64,000 nucleotides of DNA from Eremophila alpestris peregrina (GCA_009792885.1 WMCF01000016.1:14280662-14344661); one strand, 5' to 3'; counted from the first letter of the stretch, positions 1-14,200 are shown. Numbers and translations are program-made. Notes: generated by a model not told the origin, from the letters alone.

Positions 1-2750
1 AAGGGATGTCTTCAAGGTGCCAAGCAACATATTCAAGGGGAATACCATTGTTTGGTTTTAACTCCTCTGGCCTGATATTTAAAGGATCAAGTAGAGAAGT
101 GGGACTTTTCATCATCTTAAAAAAAATGCAGTAGACTTTAAAAATTCACAGAATTAATTGCTGCAGTGAAAAAAAAGTCATCATCATCAACCTGTAACTG
201 GGTCATTCATCAGTTACAGGAATAAAAGCTTTGTAAGGCAGAGCTCACCCCATGTATTAAACTCATCAGGGTTGTTTGATTAACATATTGCTGCCATTCC
301 CATTCCTGGCACACAATGGAAGTGGCTGTAGGTGGCCCAGCAAAATGTTTTCATATTTTTAAGATCCATGGGACCTTTTTGTCTAAACCACACAATGGAA
401 CAGCTGCACTGTACAAAATGCAGCATCTCATCCAGGCACAGACTTGGAAAGCCACTTTTTATTTGGCTGTAAAGGCCAGCCAGTCCTTCCATAACTTGAG
501 AGCTGCTGATGATCTACCAGTGTGCAGGATCCCAAACTGTAACACCAAGTGGAGAGGAGAGAATTTGAGAAGCTGAGGGCAGGGATGCAATTTTCCTGCA
601 CAGTTTTCTGGTGTGAGTGAGCAGGACTCCTCAGCCAACAGAGATGTGCTTCCAAACCACTGTTACTGACAAAGGCATTTAAAACCTGAATTCAATAGTA
701 TGGCAGAAGGCTGAAAATATTAATCAGGAATATTTAGTCAAGCACAAAAGATGATTTGCAAGCAGCTAAAGTAAGGGAATACCTTATGGAGCAGGGCATG
801 AGGTGACCAGGTTAAACTGCTTTGTTCATTGTGGTGTCTCTGTATCCCTTTGGTTCAGATTAATTCTTGTACCTCCATGTAAAATCCCCTGGAAATAATA
901 CAGATAACAACATCTCATGAAACTGCTGGTCTGCCAGCCATAAAGAACTTCAGCCATGGCCTGGAAAGGTAAATACTATTGTAGTTACTTTTTTTTTTTC
1001 CCAATTCCAAATCCTTTTCCTAAAGGATGTCAGGGTAGTAGCCAGCTCTAGCACCTTTAACATAGCAGAGGTAGAGGGATCTTTATAGAGAGTGTCAGGG
1101 CTGAAATTCAGATCTGCTTTTCCACATGGTGTAATTGAGATGTGGGCTTGTAGCATCCTTCAGTTAAAATCCTATTAAACCCCTCTGAGACTCACAAGTG
1201 TGAGCTGCTGTTCACTGCTGGCCACCAGTGACACAAGCACTGCAGCTCAGCAGCCCCTTGGGCCTTCAGGAGAGCATCCTGCAGTGGAAATTCTGTACAG
1301 AGTGAACAAGAACAGTCAATAATAAAGAAATCAATACTCCCAGTGCCTGCATTTGGGCTTGAAAGCACTGCTTGGATGGTTTTCCTCATCAGAGCTCTGT
1401 TTTTCCAGCACAAGGCAAAATCTGCTTTTCTGTCCAGGCAGCTTAGTTAGCAGGGAAATGGGAGCAGCCTTTTTTCCCTGTGCTCTCATATCTAGGTATT
1501 TTACAGGTAATTCTTGCACTGGACATCCAAGGTTGCATGGTTCAATCCATAAGGACAGAAGGGAAAACCCAATCTGCATTTAGTTCCTCCAGGGCAAGTA
1601 AAGGCCCTTTTTTTAGGAGATAGCATGATTAGCTAGCTGGGAGAGCTTTTATCTGAACAGGCCAGAGCAGATTTTGTTCTGCAAAGCTGAAATGGGGCCT
1701 CTGGAGAGGAAGATAAAACTCTGTATGCTTAGGCAGGGAGCTGCCAGAGGATTTTCTGGCTGGGGGCTCTCATCTTTCAACACATCCTCACCCAGGAGAG
1801 GTAACCAGGAGACCAAGGACCACACAAGCTAATGTTATTTCCCTACTGATCCCTTTCAGTTCTGGATAAGGCTGGCCAGCTTGCTCTGTTGTGACTGCTT
1901 TAATTGATTCTCTGTAAGGTCCCTTGATTTTGTACCTTCCCTGTAGGACCAAGTTCATTCAGAAACCCACACAAACCAGAACAAATCTTTCATCTTTTCC
2001 CTGGACTTTGCTCCTCTTGCATACCCCCAAGTGGTGTTGGAGGTGAAACCTTTCCTCCTAGCACGAACTCCTCACTCCAGGCAAACCCTCTGTGACTCAG
2101 TGGGAGTTTACCAGGCTAAGAACTGAGTCAGGACAGGATGATGCAGTGACAATAGAAGCCATAACCTGTTTATTTTAGCCTCTATTTAGATTGTGACTGA
2201 GGTGGGAGCTGCTGCAGGCCAAGGCTCCCATTTCTCACAGAGCCCTGGCGGTGGCATGGGTCCAGGGTGTGGCTGGTGCTGGTGGGAGCCTCAGAGTCGA
2301 TGTTAGAGGGGAAGGACACGAGGAGCATCACGTAAACCCCTCGCTGTGTGTGCAGACACAGCCAGGGATGTTGTAGATTAACCAGAGTGACGTATCCTCA
2401 TAGGAAGCAATGGGCCTGGCACTCTTTCCTCTGCACAGATAAAGGAGCAGATAAAGACATTGTGCCAGACCTCTGTTAGAGGAAGGGCTTTCAGGCTGGC
2501 AAAGTCATTGAAATATATCAGATTGAAACACTTGTCCTCTTTCCCATTCCACAGCAATTCAGGACAGCCTCACTTTGAGTCCCATTACTGGAATTACTGG
2601 GGATAGTTCATGCACGTGTTGCTCACACCATTTCCCTTTTAGTCCCTAGAGAGAGAGGATTGAAAGTTAAGAACCTTCTGCAGTCCCATTACCGTGCCTG
2701 AGAGATTCTTAGTGTAAGGCAATATTTGTTTCAATGCAATAAGTAAAGAA
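1..2750. other. Unique non-coding sequence, no gene seen
   Basis: Both strands carry only short open frames (under about 90 codons) with no recognisable domain. I see no CR1 or LTR tail. The one structured element is a perfect hairpin at 191-220, listed separately. A TGACGTA cAMP-response-like octamer lies near 2388, but a single short match has little weight. Confidence 0.6.
191..226. repeat. Perfect 10-bp inverted repeat followed by AATAAA
   Basis: The arms CCTGTAACTG (191-200) and CAGTTACAGG (211-220) are exact reverse complements separated by a 10-nt loop. AATAAA follows at once at 221-226. The geometry is seen directly. A role in transcript 3' end formation is only a possibility, because no transcript is evident here. 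Confidence 0.6.
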
Positions 2751-2754
2751 GCTA

Positions 2755-2835
2755 ATTCTTTTTTTTTTTTTCTAAATTCAACCTATTTTTTGTTAACTCA
2801 ATTTCATTAGTTTTACTTGAAAAAAAGGAAGCAAA
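2755..2835. repeat. T-rich tract
   Basis: A run of 13 T (2759-2771) is followed by AT-rich, T-biased sequence and then a short A run. It is simple low-complexity DNA. It is not attached to a recognisable retroposon, so I do not call it a poly(A) tail. Confidence 0.7.
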
Positions 2836-5800
2836 TTTGAACTCAGAAGGAAAGCACAGATTTCACACATCCCCCTATTTTTTCATTCTAATTTTTGACA
2901 TTTTGACTTTTGTCAAGCCCCTCTAAACATGGACCAGCTCTCCCAGGGTGTTGCCCTGCCCAGAGAGGCTGAGGGCTGCTGCCCTTGTTCATCATTAACA
3001 GCAATTGTGACATTGCACACCACTCAGCTCTCATTAATTTGAGACCAGACTCACCACATGCCCCAGCAGAAGCAGCAAGAGGAAAGCTCTGACAAGGGGA
3101 CAAAATAAAGGTGTATTGAGCACCAGTAAAGAATGTGCTGGAATATGGCAGTCATGCAAATCTTGCAGTGTAAATGCTGCCTGCTCTCGGGGTAGCTGCA
3201 GAGGCAGAGCCAGTGAAGGGACCACTGAAGCCCCTGTGGTGTTGCCCCTCTCCTTCAGGTAGGGGGCTCTACATGAGCGGTCACTTTAGGACACCCCTCT
3301 CTGACCTTGCTCACAGTCCTGTTTATCTCCTCTCTAAACATTCCCTCTGTCACCAAGTGTATCTTTGATGATGGTCCAAAGTTCATATCCGCTCTCGTGT
3401 TGAACCTCCCCGTCCTGTGGCTGGGCTTGCTGAGCTCATGACGTGTGCACCAGGCTCCAGGCACGTAGGCCAGCTCCCCTTCCCTTCACGGGGTGATTGA
3501 TTAGCAGCAGCAGCACAGCCCAGCAAGGAAGGGGCAGCTCTCCATGCCAAGGAGTCAGCAGGCTTTGTTTTTGCACCTTGCACCATGCACTGGAGGCTTG
3601 GTGTGGCACACTGGGTGCTGTGCTTTCCATAGGCTGATGGAGAGAATAAAATGCTCTGCAGCTGGCAGAAAACATTTTCAAGGTGTGGTTATGAGGCATG
3701 GTCCTGTATTGTATCTTGGGACCTGGCCCAGCTTTGCCACTCTTATGGAAGTGAAAGGTTGGCTGAGTCCCTTTTATTCCTTGGGTGGAGTTTTATGGAC
3801 ACCAAAACCAGAAGGATTTTCCCCAGAGTTTCTCGATCTATGTGGTTTTAGTGCCCACTGAAGCCTTAGGAAATGGAACTTTGCACATAGAATTCCATCT
3901 CTCTCTCTCTCCATGTTTTACATGGGTATTTTACTTTGTGTTAATAGTTCTCAGACACCATATTTTGTACTAATGAGCTCCAATCCTTATTATAAGGAGT
4001 AGAACAGAACTGCATAAAGTGCCAAAGGAATAATTATTCTCACACTTGAGCAGCAGACTGACAGGAACAAATCCTGCTCAACCTAACAAGCTCCTGGAGC
4101 AGGAAATGTTCTAGAGTGTTACTGAAAGAAGCTGAGCTCCAAGAGATGGAGAGTATTTCTGAGCTTCCCAGAGACTGACACCTACTTGAAATGAAAACCA
4201 GAGGAAAACAGGAAAACATTAGCAAATCAAATTGTGTTCTTCACTGGGGATGGCTTCTGCCTTCAGGGACACATGGATTTTAGGCACCAGTTTTGTGCAG
4301 AATAATTTTTCTTTTCTCCACAATTGGTAAAAAAAATAAAGTTAAGGCTGCAGTTAAGCAGCGGAAACCTCACCTGGCCCAAACAGAAAAATACAATTTT
4401 TGCTGTTAGCACCTCACACTGAATATTTGATTTGGCTAATAAACACAGAGAAGTTGTTAAATTATTTACCTGCTCTGTGTACTGAGCATTTGTTGCTAAG
4501 CTGCTCAGTATTTAAACACCCAATTCTCCAGCACACAGCTCTTCTGAGCCAGAGTGTGGAGGCTCCATATGCAGTGTGTCCCACTGACCTGTTTGGGGAA
4601 TGTGGCACTGGCTGTGCCAAACATCCCAGCACTGAGGATGCCTCATGGATGGCCAGCTGTGCTCTGTAGATGGCCACTGTGAGCCCTCAGTGCACATGGG
4701 CCATTGCTGGGTTTGGCTGAACAGCATTGCCCAGTGCCACTGGCTTTGTGCTGGCTCCAGGATGCACAGGGTGCCTTTGGGGAGGCAATTTATTATGTTT
4801 GGAATAGAATTTTGGCTTTTTTATTATGTTTTTGCAAATAGTGTTGGACTACCAATAAATAGCCAGGCTTTGCCCATGGATCTTAATAGCAACGTGTGGG
4901 CAAGAGAAAACTGTTTTTAAATATATTTGTCCTAAGAAGAACCAAGAAAGTGAAAAAAAATCCAGCCAATCATCATCTGTGGTTTTAAAAGAACTCAAGG
5001 TGTGAGTTTCTTGAGCAAAGCTCTTGGGTTTTGGTGAACCTGGGGTTTTTTGCATTGGCTTGACTCCAGTTTCTGGAGCCATGTCCTGACAGGGTGGCCC
5101 AAGAGCTGGGTATGGCACCCTGGCTGCTCTCAATCACTGTCTCCAGGACAGGTTATTGTATTGTTAGGGACTGCTGCAGTGTTTTCTGAGGGTTCCTACA
5201 TATCCAGAGGTGTCTCTTGAGACTCCGAAGAGGAGGGATTTTCCTAAAGAATCCCTCAATAGATCCATATATGGCCAAAACCAAGCTTCCCCTGCCCCAG
5301 GGTATGCTCGGGCATGACTTTGCTGTGCAGCTTCTCAGTGGCAGGGCCATTATCACCTTGAAATCCCTTCTGCTTTAAGGGCTGCAGTAAAGAGCTGCAC
5401 ACGGTTGGCAGCATGGATTTCCTGGTCCTAAACCTGGGGCTTGCACTGCTTGTGCTCCACAGCTGTTTACTGACACTTTTCTTGGTTGATGTGGTCACAG
5501 CCCCAGGGGGTTCTCACAGCACTGCTGGGAAAACAGCAGCAGGACAGAGGTGACACCTTCACCAGGGGCTGAATTCCTCCCTGCAGTGCCAGCAGCCATC
5601 TGGTGTCCTGTGTGTCCCCATGGATGGATGGATGCACTTGGTGGTGTAGGTTCCACCTCCTGGGCAAAATTCTCACAGCTGAAATGGCTGTCTGTGTCAG
5701 CAGCATGAATCAATCCATGGAAATCTGTAATCTGCAATTCTTGAGCTTACTGTGACTGGACAAACAGGCTCCCTAAATGGTTGGTTTGGTGGATGGAGCT

Positions 5801-7425
5801 TAAAGCATTATTTTATCCTTTTCACCCTTTTTATTCTTACACCTGGCAGCTGTAGGACACCTGGGAATGTGCAATGACCAACTGTGCATACAGGAATCCA
5901 TGGTGTGCCTCAAGGGCTGGATTTACTGAATAAAAGGCAGAAGATTTAAATAACCATTACTCTTTGTATTTAAGAGTGGGAAGGGTTTGGTTTTGTTTCT
6001 AAGTTCTGAGCCCCTACAGGATTTTTTCCCCCCAGTAAGGACTTGCTAGTGAGCTGAATTATGTTCTCAGATTCCAAATCAAACTATTTGTTGATGTCAT
6101 GAAAATTATTCTTTAAGCTGTGTGAAACCCTCAAAAATGTAACTAATTTCCTCAGTTCACTCAACACCCATCACTCAGAAAACTGAGGTTGGAAAACCAG
6201 CTTGGGACTAATTTTGCTTTTTGTATGAATGTTCTGTTTGAATGTTTTTTGGGTTGGGTTCTTGGGTGGGGGGGTTTACCATTTCTGTAGCCTTTTTTAA
6301 TCTTCCTGTGATCATTCCAGCAGTGATGTTTCTGCTACATGATTTTCTCACAGCAAATGAAATGTGTTTGTGCACATTTTCTCTGAACATCAGCTCTGTG
6401 TCGCGTGTTCCCTACGATGCCTCACAAGCTGTGAGTGCAGAGCCACAAAAACAGGGAACACAAGGAGTATTGGGGCTTTTAAAATTGTTCAATATGGAAC
6501 AGACTTCTAAATTTGACCATGAGCTATCTGAAATTCTCTATTTGCAAAGCATTCCTTGAAATAGGCTTGTACAAAGCAGTGACATTTCAGGGAGCAAATT
6601 CATTTAAAGCTTTGGTGAGATACATTTGAGCACTCAGCAGGAGGAACACGACTCATCTGGTTGTTTCCTGGTGGAAAGTCATTCATGTTTTAGTTATTGT
6701 GGTGTCTCACTCCTTTGTACTGGAATATATTTAACACCAGTTTCAGTCCTCTAGTAGTGTAGGTAGAGCATAATTTTAGACCACTTTGAGATAAATAGGT
6801 CTGTCTGCCTTTTTAACAAGGACCTCTAGGAGCCTTACAAATACTGATTATGGATTATGTTTTCCTTTCCACCTGGGAGGTGCATCTGAGTGGTTGGGTT
6901 GAAATGAAATGTTTGTGATCATAGAAGGCATCTGAGCTGCCTGGCATCATCAGGATGTCTCAAGGTCAAGGTATCCTCACCTGGTGCTTTCTCTCCCAGC
7001 TTTATCCATGACCTCAAGGTTTCTTCACATGCACCCTCAGATGGAAATGTGTCCCATGTTTGCCAAAGACAGCAACTGCCATCAGCACCATGTTAATACT
7101 TCATAAGAAAACAGAATTGGAAAGCCCTGGCAGCTCCTTGGTGGACAATTTTTCAGGTTCTTTGCTTAACCTAAGCTTTGCCCAATGTAGTAATTCTCAA
7201 AAGAACTTGGGAGGAATTTTAGTGTGCAAAAGCTGGAAGAGAGCTGACCATCTCATGGCAGCTTTTGCTTTTCCTCTTTGGCCTTTGGGTCATTCTGTGC
7301 TCCCTTTGGGTTTTAAATGTGTTCCCAAAGAAACACACTTTGCCACCCATAGAAGCATCACACTTCACTTTTTTCTTCTATGCATTATTAAGCTGCAAAA
7401 AGAGCTTTGCAGCTTTTGCTTTTGA
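2836..7425. other. Unique non-coding sequence, no gene seen
   Basis: There are no supportable exons. Open frames such as 3544-3861 and 7060-7425 on the plus strand are low-information and lack domain matches that I recognise. A short CT dinucleotide run is at 3898-3911 and three GGAT units lie near 5622-5634. An ATGCAAAT octamer occurs near 3155. CpG is very sparse, as expected for methylated intergenic DNA. Confidence 0.6.
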
Positions 7426-7429
7426 AATA

Positions 7430-7800
7430 TGTGCTCATTAGCTGTAATTAAATCTTTAAATTCTCCTTCAGGCTTGGATAAGGCACAAGCACCACTTATA
7501 CCCAAAGTTTTTCTTCTGAGTCTTTTTTTATATATTTTATTAGTTTTACTCTTCGCTAATTACTGAATGCAAAGATGTTTCCAAAGCAGCCAAAAATAAA
7601 AGTATTTACTATTCAGCGAGGTATGTGTTAATCTGGCAAACAATTATATTGGCTACAAAGTCTCTTATTTAATATGAATCACTCTGGAAAGTGCCTCAAC
7701 AGCACAGCTTCTTATTCATTATTGCTTAATTTCATGATATCTGAGATGTGGGATTTCAGTTAACAAGTAATTGAGATCATAAATCAAAATATTTTCAATG
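7430..7800. promoter_or_regulatory. Candidate conserved non-coding element
   Basis: This AT-rich but non-repetitive block combines a TTTTTATATATTTTATTAG core, several TAAT-type homeodomain words and no simple repeat. Texture of this kind is typical of vertebrate enhancers that resist drift. That is inference: no alignment was available, and it could be ordinary AT-rich DNA. Confidence 0.25.
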
Positions 7801-9985
7801 AGATTACATGAAACACAAGATGTTCAGGTTTGGAGTGTGAAATTCCTGGCAGCTTCCAGCAAGGATGGGTGAGGCCTGTAGGCACATCCTTCTTCCTGCC
7901 TCAGGTCCAACATGGAATCATCAGAGAGGGGGCAAGTTTTTGGTGTGTAGTCCAGTTTGTGTCTGTCCGATGCACTTGCATTGCCTCTGCCAGTGCAGGA
8001 TTCCCAGGTGATGGCTCTCTGCTGTGCTGGATGGGAGATTTTCCTGTCCCAGTTCACCAGCAGGAACATGAGGCCAGTCACAGCACAGTCTCTGCCAGTG
8101 TGCAGTGGTACAAAGTACAGGATTTAGCTGTGTTGCCAGGTTCTGTGCTAACTTGCCAAAAAAATCCTCCAAGGGTCCTCAGGGTTGCACAGGAAATCTG
8201 GGAAGGAGCTGAGATGTCAGACAGGTGGTCTCAACCACTGACACATCTTACTCCTTCCCGTGGAAGACAATGAAAATCAGCTTACACAGGATGACTAATT
8301 CCTTCTAACAATTCTAATTATTGCTTCTGTAAAGAACTCATAGACACAACAGCAGTGACTGCCAGAGCAGGGATTTTAGAGGAGAAATCTTATAAGACAT
8401 ACTGTCAGACATCTTCATTCTCTCTTCCCATTTGGCCCTACTGACCTCCATAAGCTTTGGATCAATCATATTACCAGTTTTCTGACCAAAAATTACCTGT
8501 TTGATTCCTTCTTTTGGGAAAGTATGTGAGCAAGATTCCTTTAAAATTCACAAGAACAGCAGTCCTCTTCACGGCAGAATATGTTGTAAAACAAGAATGT
8601 GCACTTCTAAATTTTTTTATTGGAGATTAAAACCAGCAGGATAATTTTTATATTTTTAAAGGAAAGGTATTTTAGGGGCAGATTCCTTTTGTTTCTTTTC
8701 TTGGCTCACTTGCAGAAGTCTTGAAAATAGTGGCTTCTTATGGAAGTGCTGAAGCAGCACTTGGCAGCGTGGCAGCAGCAACCCGTATCTCCTCCAGTGT
8801 GTTTGAGGCTGCCAGCAAGGCCTGGATTATTGCTGGCCTCATCTGAGCAGGCAGAATTACTGCTTTTTATAAGGTCAAATGTGTAGCTTCTTCCTACTGG
8901 AAAGGCTGAGGAAGGACAATGAATGATTCATTGCAGGCACTCCAGCAGCACACAGACCCCTCGTGTGCGTGGTGTGGGAATACAGCAGTACACAGATTTC
9001 CTGTTCATACAGGCCAAGTTATGTAGAAAATGCCTTTGCTCCATCACCAGAGTACAGAATGGGCTGTTTGTGACCAGCTTTCTCTGGGCTTTTCCCTATT
9101 CTTTTTCCCTCTGCCCCTTACAGGGTGTTGTTTGATTTTGTTCCTCACTTGAGGTGTTGAGCCAGGAGATTCAACCAAAGCATGGACCATATGGATTTAG
9201 AGCACCTGAAGTATGTAACCCACATTGTGGCTCTTACAGAACCCCCTGTGGCTTTGTCCAAGAGCCTTTATGTTGCTCCATATATCCAAATACTCAAATT
9301 AGGCAAATGCACTCTCATTGCTAACCCCATTTACTGACCCCACACTCTGTGCTCTGTGAACAGAAAGCAGGACAGAAAGGGATGGCTGAAGGGAAGCCCT
9401 GGTGGATCAGGGTTGTTCAGAGAGAAGAGTGTCTTGGGCAAATGTCTCTTCATGACCCTTCAGATACACAGGTCCTCACACCTCTCCTATGGGATGGGGC
9501 CAAAACTTTATTTTAAGGAACACAGTCATTTTTCTGAGAGCTAAAAAAGTTGTTTGAAGCCTTCAGAGCACTAGTGCTCTGGTGCCAAAGTAATTTTGTG
9601 GATCCAGATATGAGTGGTTTTTCCCCAGGCTGTGACCAACACTGGAGGCAGAGCTTGCAATTTACTGCAGGGCTCCTCAGTCCACGGGTGCCTGTGGTTC
9701 TGCCCCAGCATCCAAACCATCTTCATTTTCTGCCTCTAGTCAAAAATTAGAAGGTGCTGTTTTTATTCCTGAAAGCTTCCAGGCTGCCTTGTAGCTGCTT
9801 CATTTTTGGTCAGCACTAGCTAAAGGCCTTGCCATGAAGTTCTCCCAAGAGAAAGGTGGGCAAAGGGTTTAGGCGTAGTTTAGGTGCCTCATCACCTGCC
9901 TGGATCACAAGACCCAAGAATTTTCACTCCTTGAACTCTCACTTCTGCCCTTTTAGGTGAATTTTCCTCTTTCTATGGTTAAAAT
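7801..9985. other. Unique non-coding sequence, no gene seen
   Basis: The plus-strand open frame at 7830-8273 (147 codons) has overlapping minus-strand frames of similar quality and no recognisable motif, so I treat it as chance. There is no repeat tail in this stretch. Confidence 0.55.
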
Positions 9986-9989
9986 AGTT

Positions 9990-10280
9990 CTTAATGTCAT
10001 GATTTGCTCAAGGTGTAGAAATAGACCAAAAATGCATTCTCCAACTGCACTGAAAAACGTTCAGGTCTCATGTCATTATTTTTTAACCAGGTCTGCATTA
10101 AAAGTTTTATGAGCTGCTCCAGTTTCGGAAGGTTTCCCGTAAATGAACTTTCCACCACTCTGTGACAGCAGTGTGTTGCCAACACATGGATAATATGGAA
10201 AATGAAAGAGGAAAAAAAAAGCTCTTTCCCCCGCCTTTCCTCCATCTGTTACAATACGGGACTGTGGCAGGAAACGAGGT
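9990..10280. promoter_or_regulatory. Candidate conserved non-coding element
   Basis: This is balanced, non-repetitive sequence with retained CpGs in an otherwise CpG-poor setting (AAAACGTTCAG near 10054, TTTCGGAAGG near 10124, TCCCGTAAATG near 10135). CpGs kept inside AT-rich unique DNA often mark constrained elements in birds. The function is unknown. Confidence 0.3.
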
Positions 10281-10326
10281 TTTGCAGTTTTATATGAGCA
10301 GAAGTGTGTTGTGTGGTTTTTTGGTA

Positions 10327-10341
10327 TTTTTTTTTTTTTTT
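10327..10341. repeat. T15 mononucleotide run
   Basis: An uninterrupted run of T. It lies between two enhancer-like blocks and is probably a simple-sequence expansion. Confidence 0.85.
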
Positions 10342-10479
10342 AAAGCTGTGGAGTGTGTCATTTCAGAGCTCTCTCCAGCAATCTGGAAGCAACCAACTTA
10401 AGGCATGGAAAAGACATTATGTAATTGTAAAAGACAGAAAAGCCTCCCAATGCTGAGGCCTTGTGGCAGAAGCCAGTCT

Positions 10480-11280
10480 CTGACCTCACCCTCCTCAGGA
10501 TCTCTGGAGAACACTGTGTTCCTCTGGCCTCTCGCGAAAAATAGCCTCTGCCAGATTTCAGCAAACAATTCCGGCATTTCCTTCCCCTGCCTCTGGTCTG
10601 TGGGTGTTTTGGAGTCTCTCGCATGTGTGGGCAGGGATTCATTAGCTAAAATAAAAACGGTACTACAGAGCTGCTCTGGAGAAAGAGAAAAAGAAAGTTA
10701 AAGGCGGGGGGGAAAACGCAAGCAAGTGTAATAAGCCTGTGGCCTCAGCCTGTCTGGACTCGGTTCCAGTTTTGGAATTAATAAAGAGCAAGGCAGAAAT
10801 GAAGGGGGTCTCCCGGGCCCTGTTGTGTCCCCTGCTGTGGTCCCAGAGCCCCGGCTGTGCCTTCACAGCTCCTGCCGGCAAAGCTGAGCACAGGCCCTGT
10901 GTTTGAAAGATCAAGGTCTTTGTTCTTTCTTAGCTTTTCCCAGTATAATCCCTACAGAGATGGAATCGTTTGGCATTGTTTTTCCTCTGAATTTTCTTTA
11001 ATTTCCTGCCTGTGGTTCTGGGGGTTTTGTGAGGTTTTATGGTGGTGGAGAAATTTTGCTGTTTGCGGCGGCTGTCCTACATGCTCTAAAAACTTTGATT
11101 CTAAGAAAAGCCTTTGTATGTCCTGATTTAAATTGCTGGGTCATCATTATTGCCACTGCAATACTCCTAAGGGATCCCAGACAAATATCCCTCCCCATGG
11201 GCATCCTGCCTCCAGACTGGTCCTTGGTCCCTGGGGGCAGGAGAACATCATTCATTTTCAGGCTGTGAATTGAAGACCTT
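10480..11280. promoter_or_regulatory. Candidate regulatory cluster
   Basis: This unique stretch retains CpGs (CTCTCGCGAAAAATAGCC near 10531, AACAATTCCGGC near 10565, TTTGCGGCGGC near 11064) and has no transposon signature. Short overlapping open frames on both strands (for example minus 11037-11480, 147 codons) show no domain. I read it as possible enhancer sequence. A lncRNA exon is an alternative. Confidence 0.25.
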
Positions 11281-14200
11281 AAATCCCACTGCTGGTGTAT
11301 CCAAGGGGAAGGGAAAGCTACTCTGTTTCCCAAGCAGAGAGGCCAGCCATGTCGCCCTAAACTTTCCCTGCAGATGTACTGGAGTTTGGCTGGTGTCTGC
11401 CAGCTGGAGCTCAGTACCTTCTTTACAAGCTCCTGCTTCCCACAGACGGGCTGCCAGGGAAGCCAGTGATAGCCTTTCAATTGCTGCCTTGTTTATTTAA
11501 GATCTTTGAACCTCAGAAGGCTTCCAGAAACAAACAGAAGCTTTGGTTGGCCTTGTAGGGAACCTGACATCTGCCTGCTTAGGCTCTGCAGCCATTGTAG
11601 TACCATTAAGGAACATTTGTGTCACATGTGCTTCAGCTGGGCAGTTTGGCTGTTGTGGTGCAGGGAGTTCTGTCCTGTGCCTGTCAGCAGTGATGCTTTT
11701 CTTGCCTATAAAGCTTAAAGCATTAAGGAACAGGTTGGGGCTGGGCACTCACAGGGGTCTGAAACTTGGCTGTGGTCAGCATGCCAACCATGGTGTGTTC
11801 TTGTTCTGCCCTGATCAGAGCTCCCTGGCACCTGCCTGCTGCTGCAAGGTGATCTGGGTGCTGGCCCTGTCCCTTGTCTCCCTACAGGAGAATCTGCTGC
11901 TTCTCAGCAGCTTTTCCTTTTCTGCAGTAAGAGAAACCCTAAATCATTGATGAGTCCTTCATGTCCTAAATGAGACCTAAATGTCTCTGCAGCTCCTCCA
12001 CCAACAGACTCAGGCTGCAACAACCCAGAGTCATAGTGGGGAGTAATTCCTGTTCCCTTGTCCTTTAACAGCAGCAGCAGAATGTGCAGAAGCCCTGTGG
12101 TCTGGTGGGTTGAATATGAAACCCTGGGAGCCTGTTTTCTAAGTCCTGTGGTGATGGTGTTTCACTGCTTTGGTTCTGGGAAAATATCTGACATCTTGAT
12201 GCTGTGGATTTGTCCCTCTGTTGCACCAGAATAAACCTAAATCAATAAATATCTCATGTATTAATATATTTATAATATTAAATAATATAATACCTTGAAT
12301 AAAGATAAATAACTAAAGATAAATTATAAATAAACTGTTTGCCTCTCTTGCAAACAGCCCTGAAATGTGACAGATCCCTGTAACCTGTGGAAGGAAAATG
12401 AACTGGGAATGGGCAGTGAACTAACAGTGACAAAGGTGTTGACAGTCACCAGGATCCATCAGAGGTTTGAAAAACCTCTGCTCAGATTTGGTAGAAACAG
12501 AATGATGAATGGATGGAGAGGATGAGCTGACTCAGGGGGTCAGTGTTGGCTGGCCAGTCCCAGCTGGCTTCTTGGTGTGCTTTGTTTTGGTTGGAGGAGC
12601 CAAACTTGCTTGGTGGGGTGATTGCTATGAGCTTTTGAGTGTCTTGAGAAATGTCCATGATGTTTGCCAGGGTGAAGAGCTGGGGAAGGTGCCAAGCATC
12701 TCCAAAGCTTATGGAAGAAGGTAGCTGGGGAAGCAGAAGAAACCCAGCTGGGAGAGGGGACAGCAAGGGCTGTACTTGGTCTTTAGGTACAGAATGGGAA
12801 GGATGTGAATAATTCCTGCTGACAGTAAAGCTGCTGATTTCCTGGGGACCTGCTTCCAGGACTGCTGAGGCTGACAAGTCTGGAAGGATCACACAGACAT
12901 CAGAGAGCACTTATGAACCTGATCTCAACCTGGCTATGCTTTGTTGGGGTTTCCTCTAGGGAGATGTTGGCTCTGTACACCTAACTCCTCCTCTGAGGAG
13001 CCCAATCCCTTCTGAAACACCTGCATGATTTCTCAGGTAATTTTCCATTTGCACAAAGTAATTTGATTTTGGAGAGAGGGCACAGAAAGCACTGACAAAA
13101 GGCTATTAGCTGTTCCCTCCTGACAAATAACACAGTGTGAAAGGAGCCTTGAAATTCCAGCCCTGAGCCCTTGCTCTCAATGCAGCCAGCAGTGGGGTTT
13201 GAGCCATATCCCCAGGGAGACACCAGTGCATGCAGCACATCCTCCCCTCTTGAAGGGGATTTGCCTTGTTGCTTGATAATGTTCCTCATGGTGATTTGCC
13301 AGCAATTATTTCAGAGCTTTTCTCCTTCTGTAAACAGCTTTTCAGCTTCAGATTTGTCATTCAGCTCTGGGCTGAAGTGTGTGTCCATGCAATCCCAAAG
13401 GCACCTGGTTTAGGGAAAATTGAGCCAGAGCTCTGGGATGTGTTTTCTGATGGATTGAGTTACCTGTGTGGCTCAAGCCTATAATAATCCTTAAATGCTG
13501 CAAGTTAGCACTAGGTGCCACAGAGGTGGCATCAGCACCTGCTGATCAATGAGGGCTTTGCTCCATCCCCAGAGTGGGATATTTTTGGGGGGGCAACCAG
13601 AGCCATTCCTTCCCAATGCAGCTGATTCAGTAGCTCTTCAGCTTCTTCTGTCTCCATTTCCCTGCATGCTGCCAGTAATTTAGCTTTTACTCTAGAAAGT
13701 GAGATTTCATGTGGCTGTCTTGGTGTTACCAGGGAGGGAGAGGTAGGGCAGTCATAAAACTGAGTTTTTCCTGCTGTGCAATACTTTTATTCCCAGTGCT
13801 TTTCTTGTCTCCCTCTCCCTGCAGGAAATGAGCTGTAGCTCTTACCATTCTCTCCATCATTCTCTATATCCACACAGCCACTGCACAAAGTCATTTTGCT
13901 TTGGTATTTGAGCACTTGTGCTTCCTTTGTGCCTCTTTGAAATTTGGAATTAGCATCTCTTAGGTGGTTTTAAACTAAGGGCAAGACTGTAGCTAGCTCC
14001 TGGTCCAGGCTCAGAGTGGCACAATTATGGGTCCCTAGATGGTTTGGGGTTTTTATCTGGGTTTCACCAACTCTGTATTCTGTTTCATATGTTCTGGTTC
14101 ATTCACTGAAAACAGATTTTTGTTTTGAAAGAAAAACACAAAAACATCTCACATGGAAAACAGGAGTTAAAATACTCAGTGGAAAGTAAAATCCTACTGA

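Noticed and set aside
6180..6205. GAGGTTGGAAAACC as another minus-strand CR1 tail
   Set aside because: Only about 14 bases match and neither the tail octamer nor CR1 body follows.
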